From Rhizomicrobium palustre (GTDB taxonomy: Bacteria; Pseudomonadota; Alphaproteobacteria; Micropepsales; Micropepsaceae), in contig NZ_JAASRM010000001.1 of NCBI RefSeq assembly GCF_011761565.1, positions 3,658,139 through 3,722,138 of the forward strand: a DNA stretch of 64,000 nucleotides, in the 5' to 3' direction. This document shows positions 24,996 through 33,953 of this stretch, piece by piece. The notes beneath the pieces were generated by a model. The model saw only the letters and a list, made by a program, of their open reading frames with translations. It ran no database searches and was not told where the DNA came from. The translations under genes were made by a program, and so were the position numbers. Position 1 is the first letter of the stretch, and each line of letters begins with the position of its first letter.

Positions 24996-25349
24996 TTATT
25001 CGCCCGGTTCGCTGAGTTTGCGGAAGAAGCAGTTCGGCGCGCCGGTGTGGCAGGCGGGTCCGATCTGGTCGACCTTCAAGAGCAGGGTATCGCCGTCGCA
25101 ATCGACATAAGCTTCCACCAGCCGCTGGAGGTGGCCGGAGGTCTCGCCCTTGCGCCACAGGCTCTGGCGGGAGCGCGACCAATAGGTGACATGGCCGGTC
25201 GCAAAGGTTTCTTCCAGCGATTGCCGGTTCATCCAGGCCATCATCAGGACTTCGCCGGTACGGTGGCTTTGTGCGATGACGGGCACCAGCCCGTCGGCAT
25301 TAAATTTCACCGCGTCGATGAAGGCTTGGCGGTCGATCGTGTCGGTCAT
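24996..25349 (-). CDS. hisI: phosphoribosyl-AMP cyclohydrolase
   Basis: 117 residues, the usual size for a stand-alone HisI. It hydrolyses phosphoribosyl-AMP to ProFAR, the third step of histidine synthesis. Conserved motifs seen: [52 protein letters not shown] and [12 protein letters not shown]. The Asp/Cys residues in CDCD-type DCDGD and the later two Cys bind Mg2+ and Zn2+. The start ATG overlaps the metC-like stop (ATGA). It is separated from other his genes, which are not in the window. Confidence 0.96.
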   Translation of the reverse strand: MTDTIDRQAFIDAVKFNADGLVPVIAQSHRTGEVLMMAWMNRQSLEETFATGHVTYWSRSRQSLWRKGETSGHLQRLVEAYVDCDGDTLLLKVDQIGPACHTGAPNCFFRKLSEPGE

Positions 25350-26506
25350 GCGGCCTCCATGGCAGCGAATCCGGCTTCGAGATCGGCGATGAGATCAGCG
25401 GGGTCTTCCAGGCCTGCATGCAGGCGGATCAATGGTCCAGTCGCATCAAACTTCGTCGCGGTGCGCACGTAATGGGCCGGGATCATGAGGCTTTCATAAC
25501 CGCCCCAGGAATAGCCAAGGCCGAAAAATTCCAGCGCGTCCATGAAGGCGGCGAGCTTGGCTTCCGGGATCGGCTTCAGCACCACGCCGAAAAGCCCGCT
25601 GGCGCCTGTGAAATCGCGCTTCCACAAGGCATGGCCTGGATCGCTTTCCAGCGCGGGATGCAGCACGCGGGCGACTTCCGGGCGACCTTCCAGCCAACGG
25701 GCCAGGGTGAGGCCATTCCCCCAATGGCGGGCGAGGCGCACGGGCAGGGTGCGAAGGCCGCGCAAAGCGAGGTAGCAATCATCCGGGCCCGCGAAAAGGC
25801 CGAGGTCGCGGGCATAGCCCGTTACCTGCTTTGCGAGATCCGGTCCAACGCTGATCGTGCCCATCATCACGTCGGAATGGCCGCCGATATATTTGGTGGC
25901 CGCCTGGATCGAAAGATCGACGCCGCGCTTCAGCGCCGGGAAATAAACCGGGGTCGCCCAGGTGTTGTCCATCGCGACGAGGGCGCCGTGCTTGTGCGCG
26001 ACCTCGGCCATGGCAGGAATATCGCAGACCTCGAAGGTCAGCGAGCCGGGGCTTTCGGTGAAGACGAGCTTGGTGTTAGGCTTGAAGAGTTCTTCGATGC
26101 CTGCGCCGATGGTGGGATCGAAATAGGTGGTCTCGACGCCGAGGCGCTTCAGGGCGCCATGACAGAAGCGCCGCGTCGGGCCGTAGACATTGTCGGTGAC
26201 GAGAATGTGATCGCCCGTAGACACTACCGCGAGGATCGCAGTGGTGATGGCATTGAGACCGGAGGGCACGCTGACGGTGCGCGCGGCGCCTTCAAGCTCA
26301 GCCACGGCGCGTTCAAAGCTTTCCGTGGAAGGGGTCCCGCAGCGGCCATAAGAATAGCGCGCCTCGTTCTCCGCCTTCAGCGAAGCGTAGCTTTCATGCA
26401 GGATGGTGGAGGTGCGGTAGACCGGGGTGTTGACGGTGCCGAAATGCTCGGCGCTCATGCGCCCAGCCGCTACGGCAATTGTCTCTGGCTTAGATTTATG
26501 GCTCAC
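25346..26506 (-). CDS. metC: cystathionine beta-lyase-like PLP enzyme
   Basis: 386 residues of the Cys/Met-metabolism PLP family: [73 protein letters not shown] and the PLP lysine in [16 protein letters not shown]. The Tyr/Trp pattern and the short C-terminus fit cystathionine beta-lyase, which cleaves cystathionine to homocysteine, pyruvate and ammonia; a gamma-synthase is less likely. The start is GTG 26506, needed to keep the conserved [10 protein letters not shown] 12-bp hairpin covers this start. It is coupled to hisI and lies 62 bases downstream of the POT transporter. Confidence 0.9.
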   Translation of the reverse strand: MSHKSKPETIAVAAGRMSAEHFGTVNTPVYRTSTILHESYASLKAENEARYSYGRCGTPSTESFERAVAELEGAARTVSVPSGLNAITTAILAVVSTGDHILVTDNVYGPTRRFCHGALKRLGVETTYFDPTIGAGIEELFKPNTKLVFTESPGSLTFEVCDIPAMAEVAHKHGALVAMDNTWATPVYFPALKRGVDLSIQAATKYIGGHSDVMMGTISVGPDLAKQVTGYARDLGLFAGPDDCYLALRGLRTLPVRLARHWGNGLTLARWLEGRPEVARVLHPALESDPGHALWKRDFTGASGLFGVVLKPIPEAKLAAFMDALEFFGLGYSWGGYESLMIPAHYVRTATKFDATGPLIRLHAGLEDPADLIADLEAGFAAMEAA

Positions 26507-26541
26507 GGCTGCCGCTCACAAAAACTGCAAGCGGCAGCCGT
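26505..26541 (-). promoter_or_regulatory. 12-bp hairpin overlapping the metC-like start codon
   Basis: ACGGCTGCCGCT and AGCGGCAGCCGT are a perfect 12-bp inverted repeat with a 13-base loop. One arm includes the first two bases of the GTG start at 26506 and all of its upstream leader. It could hide the translation start, or be a terminator for the POT gene, but there is no T-run after the stem. Confidence 0.55.
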
Positions 26542-26568
26542 AACCCTGATTAGGCGGTTAGGCAAGCA

Positions 26569-28404
26569 TCAGCGGATGCCATGCATGCCCTTCTTGAGGA
26601 TCGGCCACAGCACCACGGCGATGCCACCGCAGATGATGCCCGCAATGCCGATGGTTTGGAACACGCTGAGATAGGTCTCCAGGCTGACCTGCGGGTTCAG
26701 CGCCTTGCCGCCCACCGTCTCGGTGGAGGCGAGCTGGGCCACGATACCGCCGACATACTGCGCCATCGCCGAAGCCATCAGCCAGACGCCGAACATCATG
26801 CCGACCAGTTTGGGGATCGACAGTTTAGAGACCGCCGACAGGCCGACCGGCGACAGGCAGAGCTCGCCCATGGAATGCAGCCAATAGGCCAGCACCAGCC
26901 AGATCAGCGGCACGCGGTAATCGGCGCCATGGAAGCGCGCGCCATAGATCAGGGCCAGGAAGCCCAATCCGACCAGCGCCAAGCCAAACGCGAACTTCAG
27001 CGGCGCGGTAGGCTCGATGCCGAGCTTGGCAAGCTTGTTCCACATCAGAGTGAACAGAGGCGCAAAGCCCACGATGAAGAGCGGGTTGAAAATCTGAACC
27101 TGGCCCGCAGGCATGGTGTAGCTCCATACCGCCGGGATGGTCATCCCAAAGAAATGAAGGTCCTGCGCCAGCACCTGATGCGGCGCCAGAATGACGAGAT
27201 CGGTGTTGCGATCCGCGAACAGAGTCAGCGAGGAGCCGGCCTGTTCGAAGAGGGTGAAGAAGACCACCGAGTAGGTAGTCAGCACGCAAGCCACGATCAT
27301 GCGGTCGCGCTCTTCCGGCTTGAGGGTGAAGAAGCCCCAGAGCGGAATGCCGATGATGGCGGCAAAGAAGACGAAGAACATCACCTGGCCGAGGACGGGC
27401 AGGGTGAGAAGGAAGCCAATGACACCCGTCGCAGCGACTTTGTGGGCGATGGAGGCCGTCAGCATGGTGTTGTTGAGCAGGAACCACACCACTGGGATCG
27501 CCAGCAGCGTGCCGCCATAGAACCAAAGATTGATGTTTCGGGCATTCGCGGGAGGATTGCCATAAGCGGCAAGACGGTCACCGGCAAACTGGAAGCGTGC
27601 CCAGGCTAGGATCATGCCGAAACCGGCAAAAGCGAAGCCCCATTTATACCCCCAGGCGATAGCGATCAGCGGCACGAGGCCTTGCGAAATGATCGAGCCG
27701 AGGTTGATGCCCATATAGAAGATCGAATAGGCGGAATCGCGGCGGCGGTCGTTGCGGTCGTAAAGCTGGCCGAGGATCGAGGTGATATTCGGCTTGAAAT
27801 AGCCGTTGCCGACAATCACGAGGCCGAGCGAAAGGAAGAGCAGAACCACGTTGAGGGAATTGCGTTCGCCATCGAATTTGTAATGGCCGTTTTCGACCTT
27901 GGCCGGAATGTCGCCCGTGGCGCCTTCGATGCTGATCGATTTATCTTCGTTGCCGGTGATCTTGTAGCGCTGGCCGTTCGCAACCAGATACTGCGTATTG
28001 CCGTCGCCAGATTTTGCGGTGGCAACCTCATAACGATGGCTGTCGATAGTGACGAAGGGCTTGGCCGCATCGCCGCCGGTGAAAGCGAGCAGCATGTAGC
28101 CGATCGACATCAGGACTGCGCCGGTTTTCACAGCGCGTTTGGGGCCGATAAATTGGTCGGCGACAAAGCCGCCGATCAGCGGGGTCAGGTACACAAGCGA
28201 GGCGAAGGCGCCATAAAGTCCGTTGGCGACATTATCCGAGAAGACGAAGTGCTCGACCAGATAGAGCACCAGCACCGCGCGCATGCCGTAATAGCCGAAC
28301 CGCTCCCACATCTCGGTGGTAAACAGCAAAGAGAGCAGGCGCGGGTGGCCGAACCAGAGCTTTTGGCCCGCTCCGGCTTGGTTAACTGCATTCGTATCGG
28401 TCAT
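26569..28404 (-). CDS. POT/PTR2-family peptide transporter
   Basis: 611 residues, 12-14 transmembrane segments. The proton-coupled oligopeptide transporter signature is intact: EMWERFGYYGMRAVLVLYLV (ExxERFxYYG) and FSIFYMGINLGS-like AYSIFYMGINLGSII. Di- and tripeptide uptake with protons is the family function. A soluble insertion of about 70 residues follows TM3-4 (after LLAFTGGDAAKPF, through KITGNEDKSISIEGATGD to ENGHYKF); it is rich in beta-type sequence and absent from short bacterial members. It is flanked by sulfur amino-acid genes, so peptide-derived amino acids may feed that pathway. Confidence 0.92.
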   Translation of the reverse strand: MTDTNAVNQAGAGQKLWFGHPRLLSLLFTTEMWERFGYYGMRAVLVLYLVEHFVFSDNVANGLYGAFASLVYLTPLIGGFVADQFIGPKRAVKTGAVLMSIGYMLLAFTGGDAAKPFVTIDSHRYEVATAKSGDGNTQYLVANGQRYKITGNEDKSISIEGATGDIPAKVENGHYKFDGERNSLNVVLLFLSLGLVIVGNGYFKPNITSILGQLYDRNDRRRDSAYSIFYMGINLGSIISQGLVPLIAIAWGYKWGFAFAGFGMILAWARFQFAGDRLAAYGNPPANARNINLWFYGGTLLAIPVVWFLLNNTMLTASIAHKVAATGVIGFLLTLPVLGQVMFFVFFAAIIGIPLWGFFTLKPEERDRMIVACVLTTYSVVFFTLFEQAGSSLTLFADRNTDLVILAPHQVLAQDLHFFGMTIPAVWSYTMPAGQVQIFNPLFIVGFAPLFTLMWNKLAKLGIEPTAPLKFAFGLALVGLGFLALIYGARFHGADYRVPLIWLVLAYWLHSMGELCLSPVGLSAVSKLSIPKLVGMMFGVWLMASAMAQYVGGIVAQLASTETVGGKALNPQVSLETYLSVFQTIGIAGIICGGIAVVLWPILKKGMHGIR

Positions 28405-28496
28405 TGGTACCCCTTGAAGCCGAAGCGCCTACGCCACCCCAATACGGGCGGGCGCCGTGATCCTTTTGGGGCGGGAGTGTTGCGGCAAAACCGGAA

Positions 28497-29027
28497 TCAA
28501 AGCAACTCGATGCGACGGTCTTCGCGGGAATAGGGCACGAAGCCCATGCGCTGGTAGAGCGGCAAGGCGCGCGGATGATCCAGGGTACAGGTATTTACCA
28601 GGAGCTTGGTAATCGGACGTGTCCAGGCATTTTGCACGGTCTGATAGAGGAAGTAGGCACCGAGCCCACGCCCGATAAATTCCGGCAGAAGCCCGAAATA
28701 GGCTAGCAAGCCCGTGGGGCAGTCCTTGTAATCGAGCTCCGCCATGCCGGCCGGGCAACCGTCCACATAGAGCACGTAGAGATCGAGCGTGGGCGCCTCC
28801 AGCATCTCTTTCAAGGAAATATCGTCCATCCGGCGCCGGTCGACCCAGTAATAGGGCTCTCCCACGGTGTCATAGAGATAGCGGTAGAAATGCACGGGCG
28901 GTTTCTCGGCGCGCAGGATGGCGAGCTTTCCGGGCGGCAAGGGCGGGGGCGGAGCCGCGGGCCGCGCCTTCATGTCGAGGAAGGTCACCGTCATCGGCAT
29001 GTATCGCTTCGCGCGCGAGCCCGTCAT
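28497..29027 (-). CDS. GNAT-family N-acetyltransferase
   Basis: 176 residues. The acetyl-CoA binding segment is in LPEFIGRGLGAYFLYQTV (R-x-x-G-x-G/A), followed by LLVNTCTLDHPRALPLYQRM and GFVPYSRE, the usual last strand and helix of the GNAT fold. The N-terminal 40 residues are proline-rich and not part of the fold. The substrate is unknown. The start lies three bases after the sseA stop, so it is co-translated in the cysK-sseA-GNAT operon. Confidence 0.87.
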   Translation of the reverse strand: MTGSRAKRYMPMTVTFLDMKARPAAPPPPLPPGKLAILRAEKPPVHFYRYLYDTVGEPYYWVDRRRMDDISLKEMLEAPTLDLYVLYVDGCPAGMAELDYKDCPTGLLAYFGLLPEFIGRGLGAYFLYQTVQNAWTRPITKLLVNTCTLDHPRALPLYQRMGFVPYSREDRRIELL

Positions 29028-29030
29028 GGC

Positions 29031-29870
29031 CTACTCCGTTGCAACCGGCGCTTCGGGGCGGGCGCCCCACTCAGCCCAGGAACCATCATAGAGAGAGACA
29101 TTGTGAGCCCCTGCGACGTTCAGCGCCAGCATGGCGATGGCCGCCGTGACGCCAGAACCGCAACTCGTGACGATGGGCCGCGCCAGATCGATTCCCTTTG
29201 ATTCGAAGAGGGTGTTGAGCGCCTCCACCGGCTTCAGCTTGCCCTCTGGCGTGAGAAGCTCGGCATAATGGACGTTGACTGCCCCCGGCATATGGCCGCC
29301 GCGAACACCGGGCCTCGGCTCCGGCTCGCGGGCGAAGAAGCGGGGGGCGCCACGGGCATCGATAATCTGGGCCGAACCCGTGCGGACGATATCGAGCATG
29401 GCTTCAAAGCTGGTGACGAGTTCCGGGACGGGGCGAGCGGTGAAGCGGGCGGGGATGACGTCTGTGGGCCTATCCACGATCGGATAATCCACGCGCTTCC
29501 AGGCAGAGAGGCCACCATCAAGGATGCGCACCTTGTTATGGCCCATGGCTCGAAACATCCACCACAGCCGTGGCGCGGAGAACAGCCACGCCGTGTCGTA
29601 GACCAGCACCGTCGTTTCGTTATCGATACCAAAGGCGCCTATCACCGCTTCGAATTTTGAAGGCGGCGGCAGCATATGCGGCCAAGGGCTGGTCTCGTCA
29701 GAGGTAGCATCGAGATCGAAGAATTGCGCACCGGGAATATGGGCTGCGGCGAACTCGGCTTTAGGATCGCGGGCCGCTTGGGGCAGATACCAGGAGGCGT
29801 CGAGCACCTTCACTTTGGGATCGGCGCGTCTCTCAGCGAGCCAAATGGGATCGACCAGCGGGTTCATCAT
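29031..29870 (-). CDS. sseA: 3-mercaptopyruvate sulfurtransferase
   Basis: 279 residues with two rhodanese domains (about 8-125 and 155-275). The active-site loop CGSGVTA is the 3-mercaptopyruvate type, as opposed to CRKGVTA of thiosulfate sulfurtransferases. Other motifs: AHIPGAQFFDLD, VLVYDTAWLFSAPRLWW, LDGGLSAWKR and VRGGHMPGAVNVHY. It moves sulfane sulfur from 3-mercaptopyruvate to acceptors. The start overlaps the cysK stop (ATGA), which fits a role in cysteine turnover. Confidence 0.94.
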   Translation of the reverse strand: MMNPLVDPIWLAERRADPKVKVLDASWYLPQAARDPKAEFAAAHIPGAQFFDLDATSDETSPWPHMLPPPSKFEAVIGAFGIDNETTVLVYDTAWLFSAPRLWWMFRAMGHNKVRILDGGLSAWKRVDYPIVDRPTDVIPARFTARPVPELVTSFEAMLDIVRTGSAQIIDARGAPRFFAREPEPRPGVRGGHMPGAVNVHYAELLTPEGKLKPVEALNTLFESKGIDLARPIVTSCGSGVTAAIAMLALNVAGAHNVSLYDGSWAEWGARPEAPVATE

Positions 29871-30901
29871 TGGAATGGCACCGTGATGGTGGAGGATTTA
29901 TTGCCGAGCCAGGGTGGAATGGGAAGATTTTTAGCGCGCAGGAACTCTGGATTGAAGAGCTTGCTTTGGTACCGCGTGCCGTAGTCGCAGAGGATGGTCA
30001 CGATGGTGTGACCTGGCCCCATTTCTTTGGCCATGCGGATCGCGCCCGCGACATTGATCCCGCTCGAGCCGCCCAGGCAGAGGCCTTCATGCTGCATCAG
30101 GTCGAAAACGATGGGCAGCATTTCTTCATCAGAAATCTCATAGGCATCGTCGATAGGTGCGCCCTCGAGATTAGCGGTGACGCGATTCTGCCCGATACCC
30201 TCGGTGATCGAGCCGCCATGGGCTTTGAGCTCGCCGGTCTTGATCCAGGAATAGACCGCAGCACCCAAGGGATCAGCAGCAGCGGTACGGATCGCCGAGT
30301 TTTTCTCTTTCAGCCCTATGGCGGTGCCAGCCAGTGTTCCGCCTGTGCCGACTGCGGCCACGAAACCGTCCACGCGGCCTTCGGTCTGTGCCCAGATCTC
30401 CTGGCTTGTGGTTTCGATATGGGCCTGACGGTTGGCGGTGTTGTCGAACTGGTTCGCCCAGATCGCGCCGTTGGGATCGCTTTTGGCGAGCTCTTCGGCA
30501 AGGCGGCCGGAAATCTTCACGTAGTTGTTCGGATCGCGATAAGGCACCGCAGGGACTTCAATCAGCTCAGCACTCAAGAGGCGCAGCGCGTCCTTCTTTT
30601 CCACCGACTGAGTCTCGGGGATCACGATCACGGTGCGAAAGCCAAGCGCATTGGCGACAACCGAAAGGCCGATACCGGTATTGCCTGCAGTACCTTCCAC
30701 GATCACGCCGCCGGGTTGCAGCTTTCCCTTGGCGATGGCGTCTTTCACGATGAAGAGCGCGGCCCGGTCCTTCACCGATTGGCCGGGATTCAAGAACTCA
30801 GCCTTGCCGAGAATGGTGCAGCCGGTTTCCTCGGAAGCGCGCTTCAAGCGGATCAGTGGCGTGTTGCCGATGGCGGCGAGGACGTTGGAATGGAAAGGCA
30901 T
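29867..30901 (-). CDS. cysK: cysteine synthase A-like O-acetylserine sulfhydrylase
   Basis: 344 residues from ATG 30901 behind GCGAGG; a longer frame to 31000 lacks a site. It is a fold-type II PLP enzyme: NVLAAIGNTPLIRL, the Schiff-base lysine in NPGQSVKDRAA, the phosphate-binding VGTGGTLAG and the substrate loop EGTAGNTGIGL (EPTSGNTG in enteric CysK). It makes cysteine from O-acetylserine and sulfide. About 30 extra C-terminal residues follow the core (LFNPEFLRAKNLPIPPWL), a feature of many alphaproteobacterial forms. First gene of the cysK-sseA-GNAT operon. Confidence 0.92.
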   Translation of the reverse strand: MPFHSNVLAAIGNTPLIRLKRASEETGCTILGKAEFLNPGQSVKDRAALFIVKDAIAKGKLQPGGVIVEGTAGNTGIGLSVVANALGFRTVIVIPETQSVEKKDALRLLSAELIEVPAVPYRDPNNYVKISGRLAEELAKSDPNGAIWANQFDNTANRQAHIETTSQEIWAQTEGRVDGFVAAVGTGGTLAGTAIGLKEKNSAIRTAAADPLGAAVYSWIKTGELKAHGGSITEGIGQNRVTANLEGAPIDDAYEISDEEMLPIVFDLMQHEGLCLGGSSGINVAGAIRMAKEMGPGHTIVTILCDYGTRYQSKLFNPEFLRAKNLPIPPWLGNKSSTITVPFQ

Positions 30902-31093
30902 GAAACCTCGCGAAATACAGACGCATAAAACCGTAAAGGCCTGCCGCCGGGGGAGCAAGGCAGGTGGGAAATTCCCATTTTTAAACTGCGGAATCCCCAC
31001 GATGATCTTACCGCGATTTCAGACGCCGGTCAGGGTGGTGCAAACTTCCTCCGCTAAACCTTGTAGCGCGCAATCAAGAAAGGGAGAGACCCG

Positions 31094-31687
31094 ATGAAAA
31101 CGCTCCTTTTGACGGGCTTGGCGGCTGCCGGTTTGACGGGCCTGGCGCTGGCAGCGGCCCCGGCCATCCACGAGTTAACGGTCGACGTACCGGGAGGCAT
31201 CGCCCACATCCGCTACTTTGGCGATAAGCCGCCCAAGGTTGAGGTGGTCAATATGACAGAGCAGGGCATTCCGGTGGGCTCATTTGTGCCGTCCCCTTTT
31301 GCCGAGATGGACCGGATTTCCGCGATAATGGATCGGCAAATGTCGCTCATGATGGCGCAAGCGGCGATGATGCAGCGTGAGGCCAATGCCATGAGCGCCG
31401 CGCCACTATATTCTGCGCAGTACCAAGCCATGGGGCAGGGATCGCCCTTCGCCTTCACGGCGATTGCACCTGGCGGCTCCTATTGCATGAAGTCTGTCCA
31501 GATCACCTCCAACGGGTCGGGTGCGCCAAAGGTCGTTTCTCAGACCAGTGGTAATTGCGCCGACACGTCACCGGTGAATAACGCTTCCGCGAACAAGGCG
31601 CATGCGGCGGCGCCGGCGGCGCAAGCCCCACTACAGACGATTTCCTACCACCCCTCAACGAACTCCCATCCCCGGTCCGGGATTTAG
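31094..31687 (+). CDS. secreted hypothetical protein
   Basis: 197 residues from ATG 31094 behind AAGGGAGAG. Signal peptide: MKTLLLTGLAAAGLTGLALA. The mature part begins with a short beta region (HELTVDVPGGIAHIRYFGD), followed by a Met/Ala-rich helix (ISAIMDRQMSLMMAQAAMM) and two Cys (SYCMKSVQI, SGNCADT) that may form a disulfide. The tail is low-complexity Ala/Pro/Ser. I do not recognise the family. A strong terminator follows directly. Confidence 0.75.
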   Translation: MKTLLLTGLAAAGLTGLALAAAPAIHELTVDVPGGIAHIRYFGDKPPKVEVVNMTEQGIPVGSFVPSPFAEMDRISAIMDRQMSLMMAQAAMMQREANAMSAAPLYSAQYQAMGQGSPFAFTAIAPGGSYCMKSVQITSNGSGAPKVVSQTSGNCADTSPVNNASANKAHAAAPAAQAPLQTISYHPSTNSHPRSGI

Positions 31688-31709
31688 CTCCGGCCAGTGC
31701 GAACTCTCA

Positions 31710-31742
31710 GGCCCGCCCGAAAAAGGCGGGCCTTTTTGTTTT
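31710..31742 (+). terminator. Rho-independent terminator
   Basis: GGCCCGCC, a seven-base loop, GGCGGGCC, then TTTTTGTTTT. It ends the secreted-protein transcript and insulates the following pyruvyl transferase gene. Confidence 0.9.
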
Positions 31743-31846
31743 CATTCCGCAGGCGTGTGGGATCGGGATTTTCCGTGCACCTGTATTTGCCGCTTACAAT
31801 CGCGCGAGAACTGCATTTTAGTGCATCGCATCGAAGGGTGCGGACG

Positions 31847-32737
31847 ATGAAGCTTTTTTATTGCGATGTTCCGTATGGGAATTTCGGCGATGACCTCAAC
31901 ATGTTCCTGTGGCCGAAGCTCTTACCGGGAGCCTTTGATGGAAGCGTAAGGTTTTGGCCGCAAGAGAAGAAGGTGGTTGACCGCGATGATCCTGCCGACA
32001 CGCTGTTTGTCGGCATTGGCACGCTTCTCATCGATAAGATGCCTGCAGGCGGACACAAGCTCGTCTTCGGCAGCGGCACCGGCAAAACCAATCATCCCGC
32101 CATAGATTCCCGCTGGGATATCCAGTGCGTGCGGGGACCGCTCACCGCCGAGGCACTGGGGCTCGATCCGGCGATGGCGATTGCTGATCCGGCCATTCTG
32201 GTGCGGCTATTGCCATCGCCTGCGCGGGAAAAAAGCTACCGTACCTCCTTCATGCCGCATTGGTGCCAAGCCCAATCGGGCGTGTGGCAGAAGATTTGCC
32301 GGATGACGAACATTCATTTCATCGATCCGCGCTGGCAGCCCGCCAAGGTGCTCGAAGATATCGCCGCGAGTGATTTCATGATCTCTGAGGCGCTGCATGG
32401 GGCAATTGTCGCCGATGCCCTGCGCGTGCCTTGGGTGGCGGTGTCCTCCAAACACCATATTCAGGATTTCAAATGGCGCGATTGGTGCCTATCGGTCGGG
32501 CTGGACTACGCTCCAAGGGCGATCCCCGCCATCTGGACGCCGCGCCCCGGCATCTCGGGCCAGATGATCACTGCCGCGAAAATGGCGCAGGGCGCGATGG
32601 CGCTTCTGCGGCTCCGCTCCTGCGCGCATCTCTCGAAGGAACGTATCATCGAAGATCTGACCCAGCGCCTGGTGGATAAGCTGGAGACGTTCAGTCGCCA
32701 AAGGCATCTCGCCCTGGAGCTGAACCCGCAATTCTAA
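31847..32737 (+). CDS. ExoV-like polysaccharide pyruvyl transferase, paralogue 1
   Basis: 296 residues from ATG 31847. The N-terminus MKLFYCDVPYGNFGDDLN followed by WLWP-like FLWPKLLPG is that of ExoV/CsaB-type ketal pyruvyl transferases, which add pyruvate to sugar residues of exopolysaccharides. Further motifs: FVGIGTLL, VFGSGTG, CVRGPLTAEALGL, AIADPAILV, FIDPRW and SEALHGAIVADALRVPWVAV. The last is the conserved His/Gly nucleotide-sugar family segment. It is a cytoplasmic enzyme. It faces a close paralogue tail to tail, the two stop codons overlapping by four bases. Confidence 0.9.
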   Translation: MKLFYCDVPYGNFGDDLNMFLWPKLLPGAFDGSVRFWPQEKKVVDRDDPADTLFVGIGTLLIDKMPAGGHKLVFGSGTGKTNHPAIDSRWDIQCVRGPLTAEALGLDPAMAIADPAILVRLLPSPAREKSYRTSFMPHWCQAQSGVWQKICRMTNIHFIDPRWQPAKVLEDIAASDFMISEALHGAIVADALRVPWVAVSSKHHIQDFKWRDWCLSVGLDYAPRAIPAIWTPRPGISGQMITAAKMAQGAMALLRLRSCAHLSKERIIEDLTQRLVDKLETFSRQRHLALELNPQF

Positions 32738-33627
32738 AGAGCGGGTTCAGGCACAAAGGCCAAGCCATTTTGGCGAGAGAACTGGGCGAGGGTGTCGAGG
32801 AGCCGCTCAGTGCGGTTTTCCAGAACGGCATCACGCGACATATGCGGATGGCCCGCGCGCATGAGATAGGCAAGCGTCGCGGCAGCCTGAAGCTGTTTGG
32901 CGCCATTGATCAGCTTGCCCGGAAGGCCAGGGCGCGGCTTCCAGAAGGTCGGCACGCTTGTCGGCGCATAGGTGAGGTCGACCGACTGGCACCAATCCTC
33001 CCATTTGAAATTGAGAATGGTGTGGTGAGACGAGACCGCCATCCAGGGCACGCGTAAGGCGTCGGCGACAATGGCCCCATGCAGCGCCTCGGTGATCAGG
33101 GTGCGGGTGGCGTGGATGTCGCCGATCACCCTGGCCGGGCGCCAGCGCGGATCGATGTAGTGGATGCCGAGAAGGCGGCAGACCTTCTCCCAATCGCCTG
33201 AGAGCGCCATCTCCCAATGGGGGATGAAGGAGACACGATGGAGCTTTTTCACTGGCGCGCGGTGGAGGAGGCGCGTGAGGATGGCGGGGTCGGCAATAGC
33301 CTTGTCGGCGGTAAGGCCCAGCGCCTTGGCGGTGAGCGGTCCGCGCACACAATGGTAGTGCCAGCTCCCGTCTTTGGCGGGCAGCTTGCCATAGCCATAG
33401 CCGCTGCCGAAGACATGCTTGGTGACCCCCGCGGGCAATTCACTGTGGATCAAGGTCCCAATCCCGACAAAGAGCGGGTCTGGGCCATCCAGGGCGATTT
33501 TGGGAGAAACCTTGGGCCGGTATTGCAGGGTCCCGGAGAACGCGCCTGGCAGCAGCTTCGGCCATAGATAGGTGTTAAGGTCGTCCCCGAAATTCCCCTC
33601 GGGAATGTGGCAGTAGAAAAGCTTCAT
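32734..33627 (-). CDS. ExoV-like polysaccharide pyruvyl transferase, paralogue 2
   Basis: 297 residues, start ATG 33627. It matches paralogue 1 from end to end: MKLFYCHIPEGNFGDDLN, TYLWPKLLPGAF, FVGIGTL, CVRGPLTAKALGL, AIADPAIL, FIPHW, YIDPRWRPA and EALHGAIVADALRVPWMAVS. By eye more than half the residues agree. The pair is therefore an inverted duplication, with divergence spread over the whole length. Each may pyruvylate a different sugar or repeat unit. No polymerase, Wzx or glycosyltransferase genes adjoin them. Confidence 0.9.
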   Translation of the reverse strand: MKLFYCHIPEGNFGDDLNTYLWPKLLPGAFSGTLQYRPKVSPKIALDGPDPLFVGIGTLIHSELPAGVTKHVFGSGYGYGKLPAKDGSWHYHCVRGPLTAKALGLTADKAIADPAILTRLLHRAPVKKLHRVSFIPHWEMALSGDWEKVCRLLGIHYIDPRWRPARVIGDIHATRTLITEALHGAIVADALRVPWMAVSSHHTILNFKWEDWCQSVDLTYAPTSVPTFWKPRPGLPGKLINGAKQLQAAATLAYLMRAGHPHMSRDAVLENRTERLLDTLAQFSRQNGLAFVPEPAL

Positions 33628-33734
33628 CGGCCCGCTCAGCTATAGGCCGATCGTATATAGGGCAAAGCTGTGCGGCTGAGGCGACGGGGTTGAAAGATTT
33701 ATGTCCCAACGGCGAGGGAGGGCCAATAACGAAA

Positions 33735-33755
33735 AACCCGCCACGAGGGCGGGTT
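33735..33755 (-). terminator. Rho-independent terminator of tRNA-Asn
   Basis: On the minus strand, AACCCGCC, a five-base loop, GGCGGGTT, then TTTTCGTT. It lies 40 bases past the 3' end of tRNA-Asn. Confidence 0.8.
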
Positions 33756-33795
33756 GTCCGATCTTCTTGTCCGTAAAGGACATTAGAAAAATAAG

Positions 33796-33870
33796 TGGCT
33801 CCCCGGGACGGATTCGAACCGCCGACCAACCGGTTAACAGCCGGTTGCTCTACCGCTGAGCTACCGGGGA
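33796..33870 (-). tRNA. tRNA-Asn (GUU)
   Basis: Acceptor TCCCCGG pairs with CCGGGGA, the anticodon loop CTGTTAA gives GTT, the T loop is GTTCGAATC, and CCA is encoded. Confidence 0.96.
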
Positions 33871-33953
33871 TCACCCTTTCGGGACGCGCGGTGTAGCGCG
33901 TCTCGAGGCGGGTGGCTATATCAAACTCGTATCCGCTTACCAAACGAAACTTG

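Noticed and set aside
30902-31093. SAM-type riboswitch upstream of cysK
   Set aside because: The leader has only a GC-rich dyad and no match to the SAM-II or other known core that I could see.
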